From Owenweeksia sp964619125 (GTDB lineage Bacteria; Bacteroidota; Bacteroidia; Flavobacteriales; Schleiferiaceae), in the NCBI GenBank assembly GCA_964619125.1, contig CAZUCA010000002.1, forward strand, positions 1-64,000: a stretch of DNA of 64,000 bases. Direction: 5' to 3'. Under the pieces are notes generated by a model. The model had not been told where the DNA came from. It did not search any database and saw only the letters and a program-made list of their open reading frames with translations. The translations under genes and the position numbers were made by a program. This document shows, in pieces, positions 33,878 through 42,630 of this stretch. Every line of letters starts with the position of its first letter. The stretch's first letter is position 1.

Positions 33878-35338
33878 TTGTCTTCACTTAAGCGCCTGGC
33901 CTCGCAAACGGCAATTTATGGGATAAGTAGCATTTTGGGCCGTCTGCTCAACTTTGCCCTTACCCCACTACATACTGCCAAGCTCGACCAGGCTGAATAC
34001 GGGATCAATACTGATATTTACTCCATGGCGGCTTTCCTGATGGTGATTCTCACCTTTGGGATGGAAACCGCTTTCTTCCGTTTTTTCAGCGATGAGAAAC
34101 ACCAGAGCAAACAGGTGTTTAGCGCTGCCATAAGCTGGGTGCTCAGCCTCAGTGTGCTTGTAATTGGTCTTACCGCCATTTTTCTGCAGCCCCTGGCCGA
34201 CTTGCTGCGCTATGAAGGGCAGCCCCACTTCGTGCTCTGGATGATGATCATCGTGGCCTGCGACGCTCTCGCCGCAGTGCCCTTTGCCCGTCTCCGCGCC
34301 GAAAACCGCCCGATGCGCTTCCTCTTTATCCGCCTTTCCACCATCGGGCTGATGGTACTGCTCAACCTGGTATTTTTCCTGCTGCTGCCATGGATGCTGA
34401 AAGAGGGAATTGCGGCGGGACTGGTGAAATTGATCTACGACCCCAGCCTGGGCGTGGCCTATATCTTCATCGCCAATATTATCGGTAACCTGGTGATGAT
34501 ACTGCTGTTTCTCCCTGAACTGATCAGGGTGAGGTTAAACTTTCCCAAAAGCCTGCTACGGGAAATGCTGCGCTACTCTGCCCCCCTTGTTTTGGCTGGT
34601 CTGGCTGGCATTGCCAATGAAATGGCCAACCGCCAGTTTCTCAAGTACCTGCTACCGGAGGGAGAGTTTCAGGCAGCGATGGGAATTTTCGGGGCCAATG
34701 TGAAGATTGCCACCTTTATGATGCTCTTTATCCAGGCCTTCCGCTTTGCCGCTGAACCCTTCTTTTTTAGTGGTGAGGGTGATTTTAAAGATAAAATGAG
34801 CCGGGTGATGCACTACTTCGTCATCCTGCAGGCCACCATTTTTGTAGGTCTGATCTCATTTCTCGATATCATCAAGTGGTTTATCGACGACAAGTTTTGG
34901 GTGGGGCTCGACATTGTGCCTATTATGATCTTTGCCAACCTGCTGCTGGGTATAAACTTCAACCTCAACATCTGGTATAAACTGCAAAGCCGCACCCGCA
35001 TGGGGGCCTACATCACTTTTGTAGGCCTGTTTTTTACCATTGTAGCCAACCTGCTGCTGGTCCCCCGATTCAGTTATATGGGTGCGGCCTGGAGTACCCT
35101 CATCAGCTATGGCGCCATGACCATTTACAGTTACTACCTCAACCAGAAGTACGATCCCATCGACTATCCCCTAAAACCGATAGCCAGCTACCTGATTATT
35201 AGTTTACTTTTGGCCTTTATTGCCTTTTACCTGCTTGACTACAACCTTTACACGGCACCGCTGTGCTTTGTGGCTTTTGCCATTTTTGCCTGGTTTGCCG
35301 ATGGTAAAGCCCTGCTTAAAAATTTCAGAAGAAAATGA
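33878..35338 (+). CDS. Lipid-linked oligosaccharide flippase (MATE/Wzx-like)
   Basis: A polytopic membrane protein with about 12-14 hydrophobic segments and the family start SSLKRLASQTAIYGISSILGRLLNFALTP followed by YG, as in polysaccharide biosynthesis flippases of Bacteroidota. It would move lipid-linked sugar units across the inner membrane for O-antigen, capsule or exopolysaccharide assembly. The TTG at 33878 puts the start right at the conserved region. An upstream TTG at 33803 would add 25 residues of unlikely sequence. With the TTG start the length is 486 residues. The stop overlaps the dut ATG (ATGA), a gene order common in flavobacteria. Confidence 0.87.
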   Translation: MSSLKRLASQTAIYGISSILGRLLNFALTPLHTAKLDQAEYGINTDIYSMAAFLMVILTFGMETAFFRFFSDEKHQSKQVFSAAISWVLSLSVLVIGLTAIFLQPLADLLRYEGQPHFVLWMMIIVACDALAAVPFARLRAENRPMRFLFIRLSTIGLMVLLNLVFFLLLPWMLKEGIAAGLVKLIYDPSLGVAYIFIANIIGNLVMILLFLPELIRVRLNFPKSLLREMLRYSAPLVLAGLAGIANEMANRQFLKYLLPEGEFQAAMGIFGANVKIATFMMLFIQAFRFAAEPFFFSGEGDFKDKMSRVMHYFVILQATIFVGLISFLDIIKWFIDDKFWVGLDIVPIMIFANLLLGINFNLNIWYKLQSRTRMGAYITFVGLFFTIVANLLLVPRFSYMGAAWSTLISYGAMTIYSYYLNQKYDPIDYPLKPIASYLIISLLLAFIAFYLLDYNLYTAPLCFVAFAIFAWFADGKALLKNFRRK

Positions 35339-35775
35339 ACCCTATAACGATTAAAGTTATCAATGAGTCGGGCCATCCTCTGCCCCAATACGCCAGTGAA
35401 CAGGCGGCCGGTTTTGATGTGCTCAACCCCGGTGAAAGCTTTAGCCTGGCACCGCTGGAACGCCGGCTGGTAAAAACCGGCCTTTACTTTCAGCTGCCGG
35501 TGGGCTACGAGGCCCAGGTACGCCCCCGCAGCGGGCTGGCACTCAAGCATGGTCTCAGCGTTCTCAACAGCCCCGGCACCATCGACTCCGATTATCGCGG
35601 TGAGGTAGGAGTAATCCTGGTAAATCTTTCCAACGAGGTCTACACGGTGGAGCAGGGAGAAAGAGTGGCCCAAATTGTGATAGCCCGTCATGAACATGCC
35701 CGACTGGAGGAGGTTGAAATGCTCGACGAAACCGTACGCGGGGCCGGAGGCTTTGGCAGTACCGGTAAGCGTTAA
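35335..35775 (+). CDS. dut: Deoxyuridine 5'-triphosphate nucleotidohydrolase (dUTPase)
   Basis: Hydrolyses dUTP to dUMP and pyrophosphate, keeping uracil out of DNA and feeding thymidylate synthesis. All five trimeric-dUTPase motifs are visible in the 146 residues: AGFDV (1), PRSGLALK (2), GTIDSDYRGE (3), RVAQIVI (4) and the C-terminal RGAGGFGSTG (5) that closes over the active site. Length is normal. It overlaps the flippase gene by four bases, so translation is coupled although functions differ. Confidence 0.96.
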   Translation: MNPITIKVINESGHPLPQYASEQAAGFDVLNPGESFSLAPLERRLVKTGLYFQLPVGYEAQVRPRSGLALKHGLSVLNSPGTIDSDYRGEVGVILVNLSNEVYTVEQGERVAQIVIARHEHARLEEVEMLDETVRGAGGFGSTGKR

Positions 35776-35812
35776 TAAACCCATAAAAACTTTCACATTA
35801 ACAGGCTCCCTG

Positions 35813-35820
35813 TAAATTTG
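35813..35820 (+). promoter_or_regulatory. Promoter -7 element upstream of the nucleotidyltransferase gene
   Basis: TAAATTTG fits TAnnTTTG exactly; a TTT at 35791-35793 stands 19 bases upstream, which is the right spacing for a -33 box. It ends 31 bases before the ATG at 35852. Confidence 0.5.
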
Positions 35821-35851
35821 TCGGAGCTAGAAGAAAGACTTTAAGAAAAAT

Positions 35852-36856
35852 ATGAAGATAATTGTCCCTATGGCTGGCCGTGGAAGCCGCCTGCGTCCCC
35901 ACACTCTTACTGTTCCCAAACCGCTTATCCCCATTGTGGGCAAGCCCATTGTGCAGCGTTTGGTAGAAGATATTGTAAAGGTATGTGACCAGGAAGTGGA
36001 TGAAATCGCCTTCATTATTGGCGATTTTGGCAAGGAAACAGAAGCCCAACTGATTAAAATTGCCGAAGGCCTGGGTGCCAAGGGCACTATTTATCACCAG
36101 GATCAACCCCTGGGTACCGCGCACGCCATTCTTTGCGCCAAGCCTTCCCTTACCGGCAACCTGGTAGTGGCTTTTGCCGACACCCTGTTCCGGGCTGACT
36201 TCACCCTCGATAGTGAGGCTGACGGCGTGATCTGGACTAAGAAAGTGGAAGATCCCAGCGCTTTTGGTGTCGTTAAAAAGAATGAGCAGGGCTATATCAC
36301 CGATTTCGTGGAAAAACCAGCCACATTTGTATCAGATGAAGCCATTATCGGCATATACTATTTTAAGGATGGTGACTTTTTACGCGATGAGCTGCAATAT
36401 CTGATTGATAATGACATTAAGGAAAAAGGGGAATTTCAGATTACCAATGCCCTCGAGAATATGGAGAGCAAGGGTAGCAAGTTTACCTCTGGCACGGTGC
36501 AGGAATGGATGGATTGCGGCAACAAGGATGTCACTGTTGAAACTAACGCCCGCGTGCTGGCCATTCTCAACGGCAGTGAAGTGTTGTTGAGCCCTGAGGC
36601 CAAAATTGAAAATTCGGAAATAATCGAGCCCTGCTTTATCGCTGCCGGTGCGGTAATACGCAATAGCAAGGTGGGTCCCGGGGTGAGTGTGGGTGCCAAC
36701 AGCGTAATTGAAGACAGCCAGATTGACACCGCCATCATCCAGGAAGACAGCACGGTAAAAAACGCCCGGCTCACCAACTCGATGATTGGCAACAAAGCCT
36801 TTTTTGATGGGAAGTTTTCATCTATTAGTATCGGAGATTTCAGCCGGCTTGACTAA
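35852..36856 (+). CDS. Sugar-1-phosphate nucleotidyltransferase
   Basis: The product forms NDP-sugars from sugar-1-phosphate and NTP. The N-terminus MKIIVPMAGRGSRLRP followed by TVPKPLIPI is the nucleotide-binding signature of the RmlA/ManC-type superfamily; VEKP and the metal-binding AFADTLF fit too. Residues about 255-334 have hexapeptide-type repeats (left-handed beta-helix), as in bifunctional GlmU/ManC-like forms. The exact sugar cannot be read from sequence; glucose- or mannose-1-phosphate are the usual substrates. It is part of the envelope block, with a TPR gene overlapping its last eight bases. Confidence 0.9.
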   Translation: MKIIVPMAGRGSRLRPHTLTVPKPLIPIVGKPIVQRLVEDIVKVCDQEVDEIAFIIGDFGKETEAQLIKIAEGLGAKGTIYHQDQPLGTAHAILCAKPSLTGNLVVAFADTLFRADFTLDSEADGVIWTKKVEDPSAFGVVKKNEQGYITDFVEKPATFVSDEAIIGIYYFKDGDFLRDELQYLIDNDIKEKGEFQITNALENMESKGSKFTSGTVQEWMDCGNKDVTVETNARVLAILNGSEVLLSPEAKIENSEIIEPCFIAAGAVIRNSKVGPGVSVGANSVIEDSQIDTAIIQEDSTVKNARLTNSMIGNKAFFDGKFSSISIGDFSRLD

Positions 36857-38558
36857 AGCCGGGGTTTTCCTCCTCCTTTTTTTAAGCTCGCTGCTGCTTC
36901 AGGCGCAAGACGGGGAAGACCCCTTGTCTAAAAAAGAAAGACTCAAGTTCAATGAGATTTTCTTTATGGCCCAGAAGCAAAAAATGCTGGGCCACCGCGA
37001 TCAGGCGCTGGAGCTTTACCAGGATCTGTATAAAATCACCGCTTTTAATGGCACGGTCTGCTACGAACTGGCACAGCTTTATGCAGAGCAGGGTGATGAG
37101 TCTGATGCCATCTTTTTTGCGCGCCGGGCGGTAGAGCTGGAACCTGAAAACCGCTGGTTTCAATTGCAACTGGCCTCGGTGTACCGGGCATTTGATCAGC
37201 CGGAAAAGGAAATTGCCGTAATGGAAAAACTGGTCGCCCTGGAACCGGCTAACCCCGATTACCGCTACGAGCTGGCCATGGCCCAATATCGCGATGAGCA
37301 GTATAAAAAGGCGATCGCTTCCCTCGATGAACTGGAGGCAATTATCGGCATTAACGAGATTCTCTCCGACCAGAAAAAGCAGATCTACCTGGAGGAAGGT
37401 GACCTGCAGGGAGCGGTACTGGAAATGGAGAAATTAATTGAGGCCTTCCCGAAGCAGGTAGACTATTACGGCACCCTGGCCCAGATTTACATGGTAAATG
37501 GAATGCCAGAGGAGGCTTATGATGTTTACCAGGAAATGCTGAAGGTAGCTCCTGACGACCCCCGCCCGCATCTTGACCTGGCCCAGTATTATCAGCAGCG
37601 GGGTGAAAACCAGAAATCACTGTTTCACCTTAAGAAGGCCATTTTTAACCCGGAACTGGATATCGACAAAAAGGTACCTATTCTGCTATCCCTCTTTGAA
37701 GCTTCCTACCAGGATAGCAGCCTGCAGAAAGAGGCCTACTCCATGTTGGAGTCAGTGATGGAGCAGAACCCCGAAGACCCCAAGGCCTATGCCATCTACG
37801 GTGATTTTCTGAGCCGCGACGGTCGCAACCTGGAGGCCTTGCGCGCCTACAAAAAGGCCACCCAACTGGAAGGCGGCAATCGCTTTCAGATATGGGAGCA
37901 GATCCTGCTCATCGAAATTCAGGCCCAGTTTTATGATAGCCTTAAGCTGGATGCCCCGATGGCGGTAGAACTATTTCCCAACCAGCCCCTGCCCTACTTT
38001 TTTGCCGGGGTGGCCTTTACTGCCACCGACGAACCCTTTGAAGCTATTGGCTACCTCGAGGATGGCCTCAATTACGTATTGGGTAATCCCCGCCTCAAGG
38101 AACAGTTTTATACCCACCTGGCTAATGCCTATCACAGCCTGGGTGAACACGATAAGAGTGATCAGAACTTTGAAAAGGCCCTGGCCTTAAACGCTAAAAA
38201 TCCTACCGCACTCAATAACTACGCATACTACCTCTCTGTGCGGGGTGAAAAGCTTGACAAGGCCCTGCAGATGACTGAAAGCAGCAACGCCCTGGAGCCG
38301 GGCAATGCGGTGTTTCTCGACACCTGGGCCTGGGTGTTGTACCAAAAAGGCGATTACGCCCTTGCCCTTGAAAAAATGGAAAGGGTGATAGAGCTTGGCG
38401 GTGGCAAAAGTGGCGAGGTGCTCGAGCATTACGGTGATATTCTCTATAAGAATGGCCGCCCCGAAGAAGCGGTGGAACAATGGAAAAAAGCCCGTGAGAT
38501 GGGCGATAGCTCTCCCATGATCGAACAAAAAATTAAAAGCGGAAAAATTGTTGAATAG
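36849..38558 (+). CDS. Exported tetratricopeptide-repeat protein
   Basis: The product has about 569 residues. With the TTG at 36849 it starts TKAGVFLLLFLSSLLLQAQ, a signal peptide ending AQA/Q-type. Upstream in-frame starts (36786 or ATG 36807) would bury this inside the preceding gene's reading region and lengthen the overlap. The rest is a near-continuous TPR superhelix; pairs such as YELAQLYAEQGDESDAIFFA and LAQYYQQRGENQKSLFHLKK are clear. Such proteins are scaffolds in the periplasm or on the outer membrane. It stands at a conserved place before DUF4292 and M23 genes, so a role in envelope assembly is plausible but not shown. Confidence 0.85.
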   Translation: MTKAGVFLLLFLSSLLLQAQDGEDPLSKKERLKFNEIFFMAQKQKMLGHRDQALELYQDLYKITAFNGTVCYELAQLYAEQGDESDAIFFARRAVELEPENRWFQLQLASVYRAFDQPEKEIAVMEKLVALEPANPDYRYELAMAQYRDEQYKKAIASLDELEAIIGINEILSDQKKQIYLEEGDLQGAVLEMEKLIEAFPKQVDYYGTLAQIYMVNGMPEEAYDVYQEMLKVAPDDPRPHLDLAQYYQQRGENQKSLFHLKKAIFNPELDIDKKVPILLSLFEASYQDSSLQKEAYSMLESVMEQNPEDPKAYAIYGDFLSRDGRNLEALRAYKKATQLEGGNRFQIWEQILLIEIQAQFYDSLKLDAPMAVELFPNQPLPYFFAGVAFTATDEPFEAIGYLEDGLNYVLGNPRLKEQFYTHLANAYHSLGEHDKSDQNFEKALALNAKNPTALNNYAYYLSVRGEKLDKALQMTESSNALEPGNAVFLDTWAWVLYQKGDYALALEKMERVIELGGGKSGEVLEHYGDILYKNGRPEEAVEQWKKAREMGDSSPMIEQKIKSGKIVE

Positions 38559-39348
38559 ATTTCTCGCCTTTCTTATCATCAGCTTAGCCCTGGTGGCTTG
38601 CCGCAGTACCCGCAAGCTACCGGAAGGCTCACCGGCCCCTATTAAACTCCGGGCGCTGTTAACGGCGGTTGAAGAACGCGAAAATAGTTTCGACAATTTA
38701 CGCCTGCGCTACCACGGCAGCTACGACGATGGCAGCAGTTCTCAGGATTTTAAACTGGAGGTGCGCATTGCCCATGACAGCCTCATTTGGGTTGACCTGG
38801 CCGATCCCCTCTTGGGCATAAAAGTGGCGCGGGCCATTATTACACCTGACAGTGTTGCCTTTGTAAACCGCCTGCAGCGTGAGTACCTGAGAGGTAATGT
38901 AAGTAAGCTGCAGCAGAAATTTAAAATTGACCTTGGTTTTCAGGAATTACAGGCCCTCTTAAGTGCCAATACCATTTTTGAAACGGAAAGTGATTTTGAG
39001 CTGTATTATCGCCCCGGGGCCTATGTGCTCAGTGACTTTAACCTCGATGAGCAGGATGACCCGGCCCAGTACAGTGGCCGCAGTCGCTTTCGCCAGATTT
39101 ATCTCGACCCCCAAAACCTGAAGCCCAGCCAGCAGATGCAAAATGAGCCCACCCTGGGCAAACGCTACCAGCTGAGCTATAAACACTTTGACCAGCAGGA
39201 AGGCCTGCTCTATCCCGAAACTATTATCCTTGATTTTCTGAACCAAAGCTCGGGCAAACTTGAGCTCGAACTGCGTTCCCTTTCGGCCAACGACTCCAAT
39301 CTCAACTATCCCTTTAATATTCCCTCCGGCTATGCAGAAATGCGCTAA
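38548..39348 (+). CDS. DUF4292 lipoprotein (LolA/LppM-like fold family)
   Basis: The 266-residue product has a lipoprotein signal with Leu-Val-Ala-Cys at residues 15-18. The mature part fits DUF4292: FDNLRLRYHGSYDDGSSSQDFKLEVRIAHDSLIW near the start and LLGIKVARAIITPDSVAFVNR after it, then the YLDPQNLKPSQQ block. The family is predicted to have a LolB-like lipid-binding half-barrel and may handle lipids or lipoproteins in the periplasm. Start is TTG 38548 or 38551, both overlapping the TPR gene end. It overlaps the following M23 gene by 17 bases. Confidence 0.86.
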   Translation: MLNRFLAFLIISLALVACRSTRKLPEGSPAPIKLRALLTAVEERENSFDNLRLRYHGSYDDGSSSQDFKLEVRIAHDSLIWVDLADPLLGIKVARAIITPDSVAFVNRLQREYLRGNVSKLQQKFKIDLGFQELQALLSANTIFETESDFELYYRPGAYVLSDFNLDEQDDPAQYSGRSRFRQIYLDPQNLKPSQQMQNEPTLGKRYQLSYKHFDQQEGLLYPETIILDFLNQSSGKLELELRSLSANDSNLNYPFNIPSGYAEMR

Positions 39349-40696
39349 ACTGCTGTTCGTTTTTGTATTCTGCCTTCCCCTCATTACTCTTGGCCAGCGC
39401 GACCGCAAGCTTGAGTTGGAAAAGCAGAAAGTACGCCTGCAGGATGAAATTGAGCTCGCCAATGAACTGCTGAAGGAGACCCGTGAAAACCGCGAATCGA
39501 GCCTGGGCAATATCCAGACAGTGGAGCAAAAGCTGCGCCTGCGTCAAAACCTCATCCGCACCCTCGATCGCGAAACCGACCTGATCAACGAGGAGGTCAG
39601 TGAACTGGAAACTGAAATCGACACCCTGGAGGCACAGGTGGCACGCTTAAAAAATGAATACGCCGCCATGATCCGTCAGGCCCGCAAAAGCAGCAATCGT
39701 TTTAGCCGGCTGATGTTTATCTTCTCCTCTACTGATTTTAACCAGGCCATGCGTCGCCTTGAGTACCTCAAGCAGATAAGCGAATACCGCCGTCGCCAGG
39801 TGGAGGAAATACAGGAAAAAGAGAACATCCTCAACGAAAAGATCGCCACCCTCAGCCAGCAAAAACTGAAGAAGGAAGCACTCCGGGGACAGATGGAAAG
39901 GGAACGGCAAACCCTGATTGCCGAACGCGAGGACTACCAGCAAAACATCAGCAACCTCAAGCAAAAGGAAAGTGAAATTGCCAGTGAGCTGAAGTCGAAA
40001 AAAGCTAAAGCCCTGCAACTTGATCAGGAGATTCAGCGCATTATTGCCGCCGAGATCAAGCGGGCCAAGGAGAGAGCCATCCGCCAGGGTATAGAAAGCG
40101 AAGCGAAAAAAGTGGGCCTGATTGCCGGTAAGGACTTTAGCAACCGTACCACCAACCGTCAGTTGGAGGGAATGATTGCCGCCAAAAAGGAGGAGTTGAA
40201 AGCAGCCAATAAGCCGGTTGAGGAAAAAAGCGAAAGTCCCAGCTACGCCCTTACTCCAGAAGCCTCACGCCTGGCGGCCAGCTTTGCAGCCAATAAAAGC
40301 CTGTTGCCCTGGCCGGTTGACCGGGGAATCATCATTCTCGGCTTTGGCCCCTATCGCCACCCGGTGGCAAAAAGCGTGGAACTCGACAACAATGGTATCG
40401 ACATCGCCACTGAAAAAGGATCTACCGCCCGCGCGGCCTTTGAAGGAGAAGTGACCTCACAGGGCATTATCCGCGTGCCGGGTGAAGGCTTTGCCGTAAT
40501 TGTAAACCACGGCAGCTACTACACCATTTACCGCTACCTCAGCGAGGTGTACGTGAAGAGTGGCGATAAAGTTACCCCCAAGCAAAATATCGGCTTGATC
40601 CGCACCGACGATCAGGGCAAAACGGTGCTGCACTTTGAGCTCTGGAAGGAAAACCAACCGCTCAACCCCGAGCCCTGGTTGGCGCAAAAAGGTTAA
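39332..40696 (+). CDS. EnvC-like murein hydrolase activator (coiled coil + LytM/M23)
   Basis: The 454-residue exported protein has a signal peptide (KLLFVFVFCLPLITLG), a long coiled coil (about 20-260, heptads of Leu, Glu, Lys and Gln) and a C-terminal LytM/M23 domain (about 330-454). In that domain the zinc-ligand positions are changed: the usual HxxxD is replaced at ELDNNGIDI and the final HxH by VLHFELW (LHF). Loss of ligands means an activator of amidases, as in EnvC, rather than an active endopeptidase. It would act in daughter-cell separation. ATG at 39332 gives the signal peptide and is preferred to the start at 39260. Confidence 0.88.
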   Translation: MQKCAKLLFVFVFCLPLITLGQRDRKLELEKQKVRLQDEIELANELLKETRENRESSLGNIQTVEQKLRLRQNLIRTLDRETDLINEEVSELETEIDTLEAQVARLKNEYAAMIRQARKSSNRFSRLMFIFSSTDFNQAMRRLEYLKQISEYRRRQVEEIQEKENILNEKIATLSQQKLKKEALRGQMERERQTLIAEREDYQQNISNLKQKESEIASELKSKKAKALQLDQEIQRIIAAEIKRAKERAIRQGIESEAKKVGLIAGKDFSNRTTNRQLEGMIAAKKEELKAANKPVEEKSESPSYALTPEASRLAASFAANKSLLPWPVDRGIIILGFGPYRHPVAKSVELDNNGIDIATEKGSTARAAFEGEVTSQGIIRVPGEGFAVIVNHGSYYTIYRYLSEVYVKSGDKVTPKQNIGLIRTDDQGKTVLHFELWKENQPLNPEPWLAQKG

Positions 40697-40827
40697 GCAC
40701 GTCTCAGGCAACTGATTGACAATTGGCTTATTTGGCTGCAGCGGGTGTTGAGAATACACTCCAGAAGAACCGATTAAGAGCTTCGCAAAGAGCTCATAAG
40801 CACTGTCTCTCAATCCCATTGAATTCG

Positions 40828-40835
40828 TACCTTTG
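40828..40835 (+). promoter_or_regulatory. Possible -7 promoter element for tatA
   Basis: TACCTTTG fits TAnnTTTG and lies 25 bases before the tatA ATG, in a 164-base gap that otherwise shows nothing clear. No convincing -33 box is seen. Confidence 0.42.
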
Positions 40836-40860
40836 CCCCACAATTCTAAATGCAAGAGAA

Positions 40861-41061
40861 ATGAATTTTGCCTCTGTTCTTTTAGGTATGATCGGTCCCT
40901 GGCAGATCGTATTGATCGTGCTGGTAGTGCTATTGCTTTTTGGTGGCCGTAAAATACCAGAACTCATGCGCGGACTGGGTGGTGGAGTAAAGGAGTTTAA
41001 GAACGCCGTGAAAGAAGATGAAGACAACAACTCTTCCTCCTCTTCTTCCGAGAAAAAATAA
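40861..41061 (+). CDS. tatA: Sec-independent protein translocase TatA/TatE family
   Basis: The product has 66 residues. A single membrane helix (IVLIVLVVLLLF) is followed by the FGGRKIPELMRGLGGGVKEFK amphipathic helix that defines TatA, and a Ser/Glu-rich tail. It forms the pore part of the twin-arginine export system together with TatC, which is not in this window. ATG at 40861 gives the right N-terminus; upstream in-frame codons are not typical of the family. The gene for GatA follows 30 bases on. Confidence 0.93.
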   Translation: MNFASVLLGMIGPWQIVLIVLVVLLLFGGRKIPELMRGLGGGVKEFKNAVKEDEDNNSSSSSSEKK

Positions 41062-41091
41062 TTCCTCACCCCACAAATTCCCCAATCATAG

Positions 41092-42507
41092 ATGGATTAT
41101 AAAACCCTTGCTGAGGTACAGGACAAATTGCAAGCCGGCGATTTTAACTGTGCCCAACTGGTAGAGTTTTACCTGAAGCGCATCGAGGAGCACCAGCACC
41201 TCAATGCCTTTGTAGAAGTTTTTGCCCACGATGCCCGCAGCCGGGCCACCGTTATTGACCTTAAGCTGCAGCGCGGCACCGCCGGCAAGCTGGCTGGTAT
41301 GGTTATCGGTATTAAGGACAATATGTGCTTCCGCGGCCATAAGGTGAGTGCTGCTTCCAAAATTCTTGACGGTTTTGAATCCCTCTTTGACGCCACTGTA
41401 ATTAAGCGCCTGCTGGAGGAGGATGCCATTATCATTGGTCGCCTCAATTGCGATGAATTTGCGATGGGCTCGGCCAATCAGTATTCACACTACGGTCCGG
41501 TGAAAAACCCGCTCGACACCTCAAAGGTACCGGGTGGCTCGTCAGGAGGCAGTGCGGCAGCGGTAGCAGCCAACCTTTGCCAGGCAGCCTTGGGTAGCGA
41601 TACCGGCGGCAGCATCCGCCAGCCCGCGAGCTTTTGTGGCACGGTAGGTCTCAAGCCTACTTATGGTAGGGTTTCGCGCTATGGTCTAATCGCCTATGCC
41701 TCTTCTTTTGATCAGATCGGGCCTATTTCCAAAAGCGTGGAGGATGCCTCGCTTCTGTATGAAGTGATGGCCGGCCGCGATGATTACGACTCCACCCTCA
41801 GTAACAAGGAGGTGGAAAAAGCCGATTTTGCCGCAGGTGACAGTAAAAAGATGAAGATCGGCTACATCAAGGAAACCCTCCTGCATGAAAAAGTAGATAA
41901 GGAAGTACGCGACGGCGTGCTCAATACCATTGAAAAGCTCAAGGAGCAAGGCCACACCGTAGAACCGGTGAACTTCCCCTATATCGATCAGCTGGTACCC
42001 ATTTACTACTTGCTCACCACCGCTGAGGCCTCCTCCAACCTGGCCCGCTACGACGGTATCCACTACGGTTACCGCAGTGAGGAATCGCATAACCTGGAGA
42101 GCTCCTACAAACTTTCGCGCACCGAAGGCTTCGGTACCGAGGTGAAGCGCCGTATCCTGCTGGGAACTTTTGTTCTTAGCGCCGGCTATTACGACGCCTA
42201 TTACGGCAAGGCCCAAAAGGCCCGTCGCCTGATCCGAGATGAAACCAATAAGATTTTTGCCGATTACGACCTCATTCTCAGCCCCACTTCTCCCCATACT
42301 GCATTTGAAGGTGGCATTGAGCTCAATGACCCCACGGTGATGTACCTCGAGGATATCTTTACGGTACAGGCCAATATTGCCGGCATACCGGCAATTTCGC
42401 TACCGCTGGGAACGCACAGTAACGGTCTTCCTTTCGGGGTGCAGCTGATGGCTCCCGCTTTTGCCGAAAAGCAATTGCTGGAATTTTCGCATGCCGTGAT
42501 GAACTAG
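41092..42507 (+). CDS. gatA: Asp-tRNA(Asn)/Glu-tRNA(Gln) amidotransferase subunit A
   Basis: Amidase subunit of GatCAB, which releases ammonia from Gln and makes Gln-tRNA or Asn-tRNA by transamidation. The amidase signature is intact: Lys in VIGIKDNMCFRG, the cis-Ser in GGSSGGSAAAVAANLC and the nucleophile Ser in SDTGGSIRQPASFCG, giving the Ser-cisSer-Lys triad. The product has 471 residues, close to normal. GatB and GatC are elsewhere, as is common in Bacteroidota. Confidence 0.96.
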   Translation: MDYKTLAEVQDKLQAGDFNCAQLVEFYLKRIEEHQHLNAFVEVFAHDARSRATVIDLKLQRGTAGKLAGMVIGIKDNMCFRGHKVSAASKILDGFESLFDATVIKRLLEEDAIIIGRLNCDEFAMGSANQYSHYGPVKNPLDTSKVPGGSSGGSAAAVAANLCQAALGSDTGGSIRQPASFCGTVGLKPTYGRVSRYGLIAYASSFDQIGPISKSVEDASLLYEVMAGRDDYDSTLSNKEVEKADFAAGDSKKMKIGYIKETLLHEKVDKEVRDGVLNTIEKLKEQGHTVEPVNFPYIDQLVPIYYLLTTAEASSNLARYDGIHYGYRSEESHNLESSYKLSRTEGFGTEVKRRILLGTFVLSAGYYDAYYGKAQKARRLIRDETNKIFADYDLILSPTSPHTAFEGGIELNDPTVMYLEDIFTVQANIAGIPAISLPLGTHSNGLPFGVQLMAPAFAEKQLLEFSHAVMN

Positions 42508-42630
42508 CACTTATCGCACTTGAGCGAAAATTAGTATCTTACCGGCGTCATAAAACTTTGTAAGACACCCCTTTAACACTCCAATGTAATAGGGTGAATA
42601 ATGTAGCGTTTAAGCTGAAACGATGATGTT

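Noticed and set aside
36786..36848. Longer form of the TPR protein starting inside the nucleotidyltransferase gene
   Set aside because: The signal peptide fits best with TTG at 36849. Earlier starts would place 21 extra residues before the signal peptide and increase the overlap to 71 bases.
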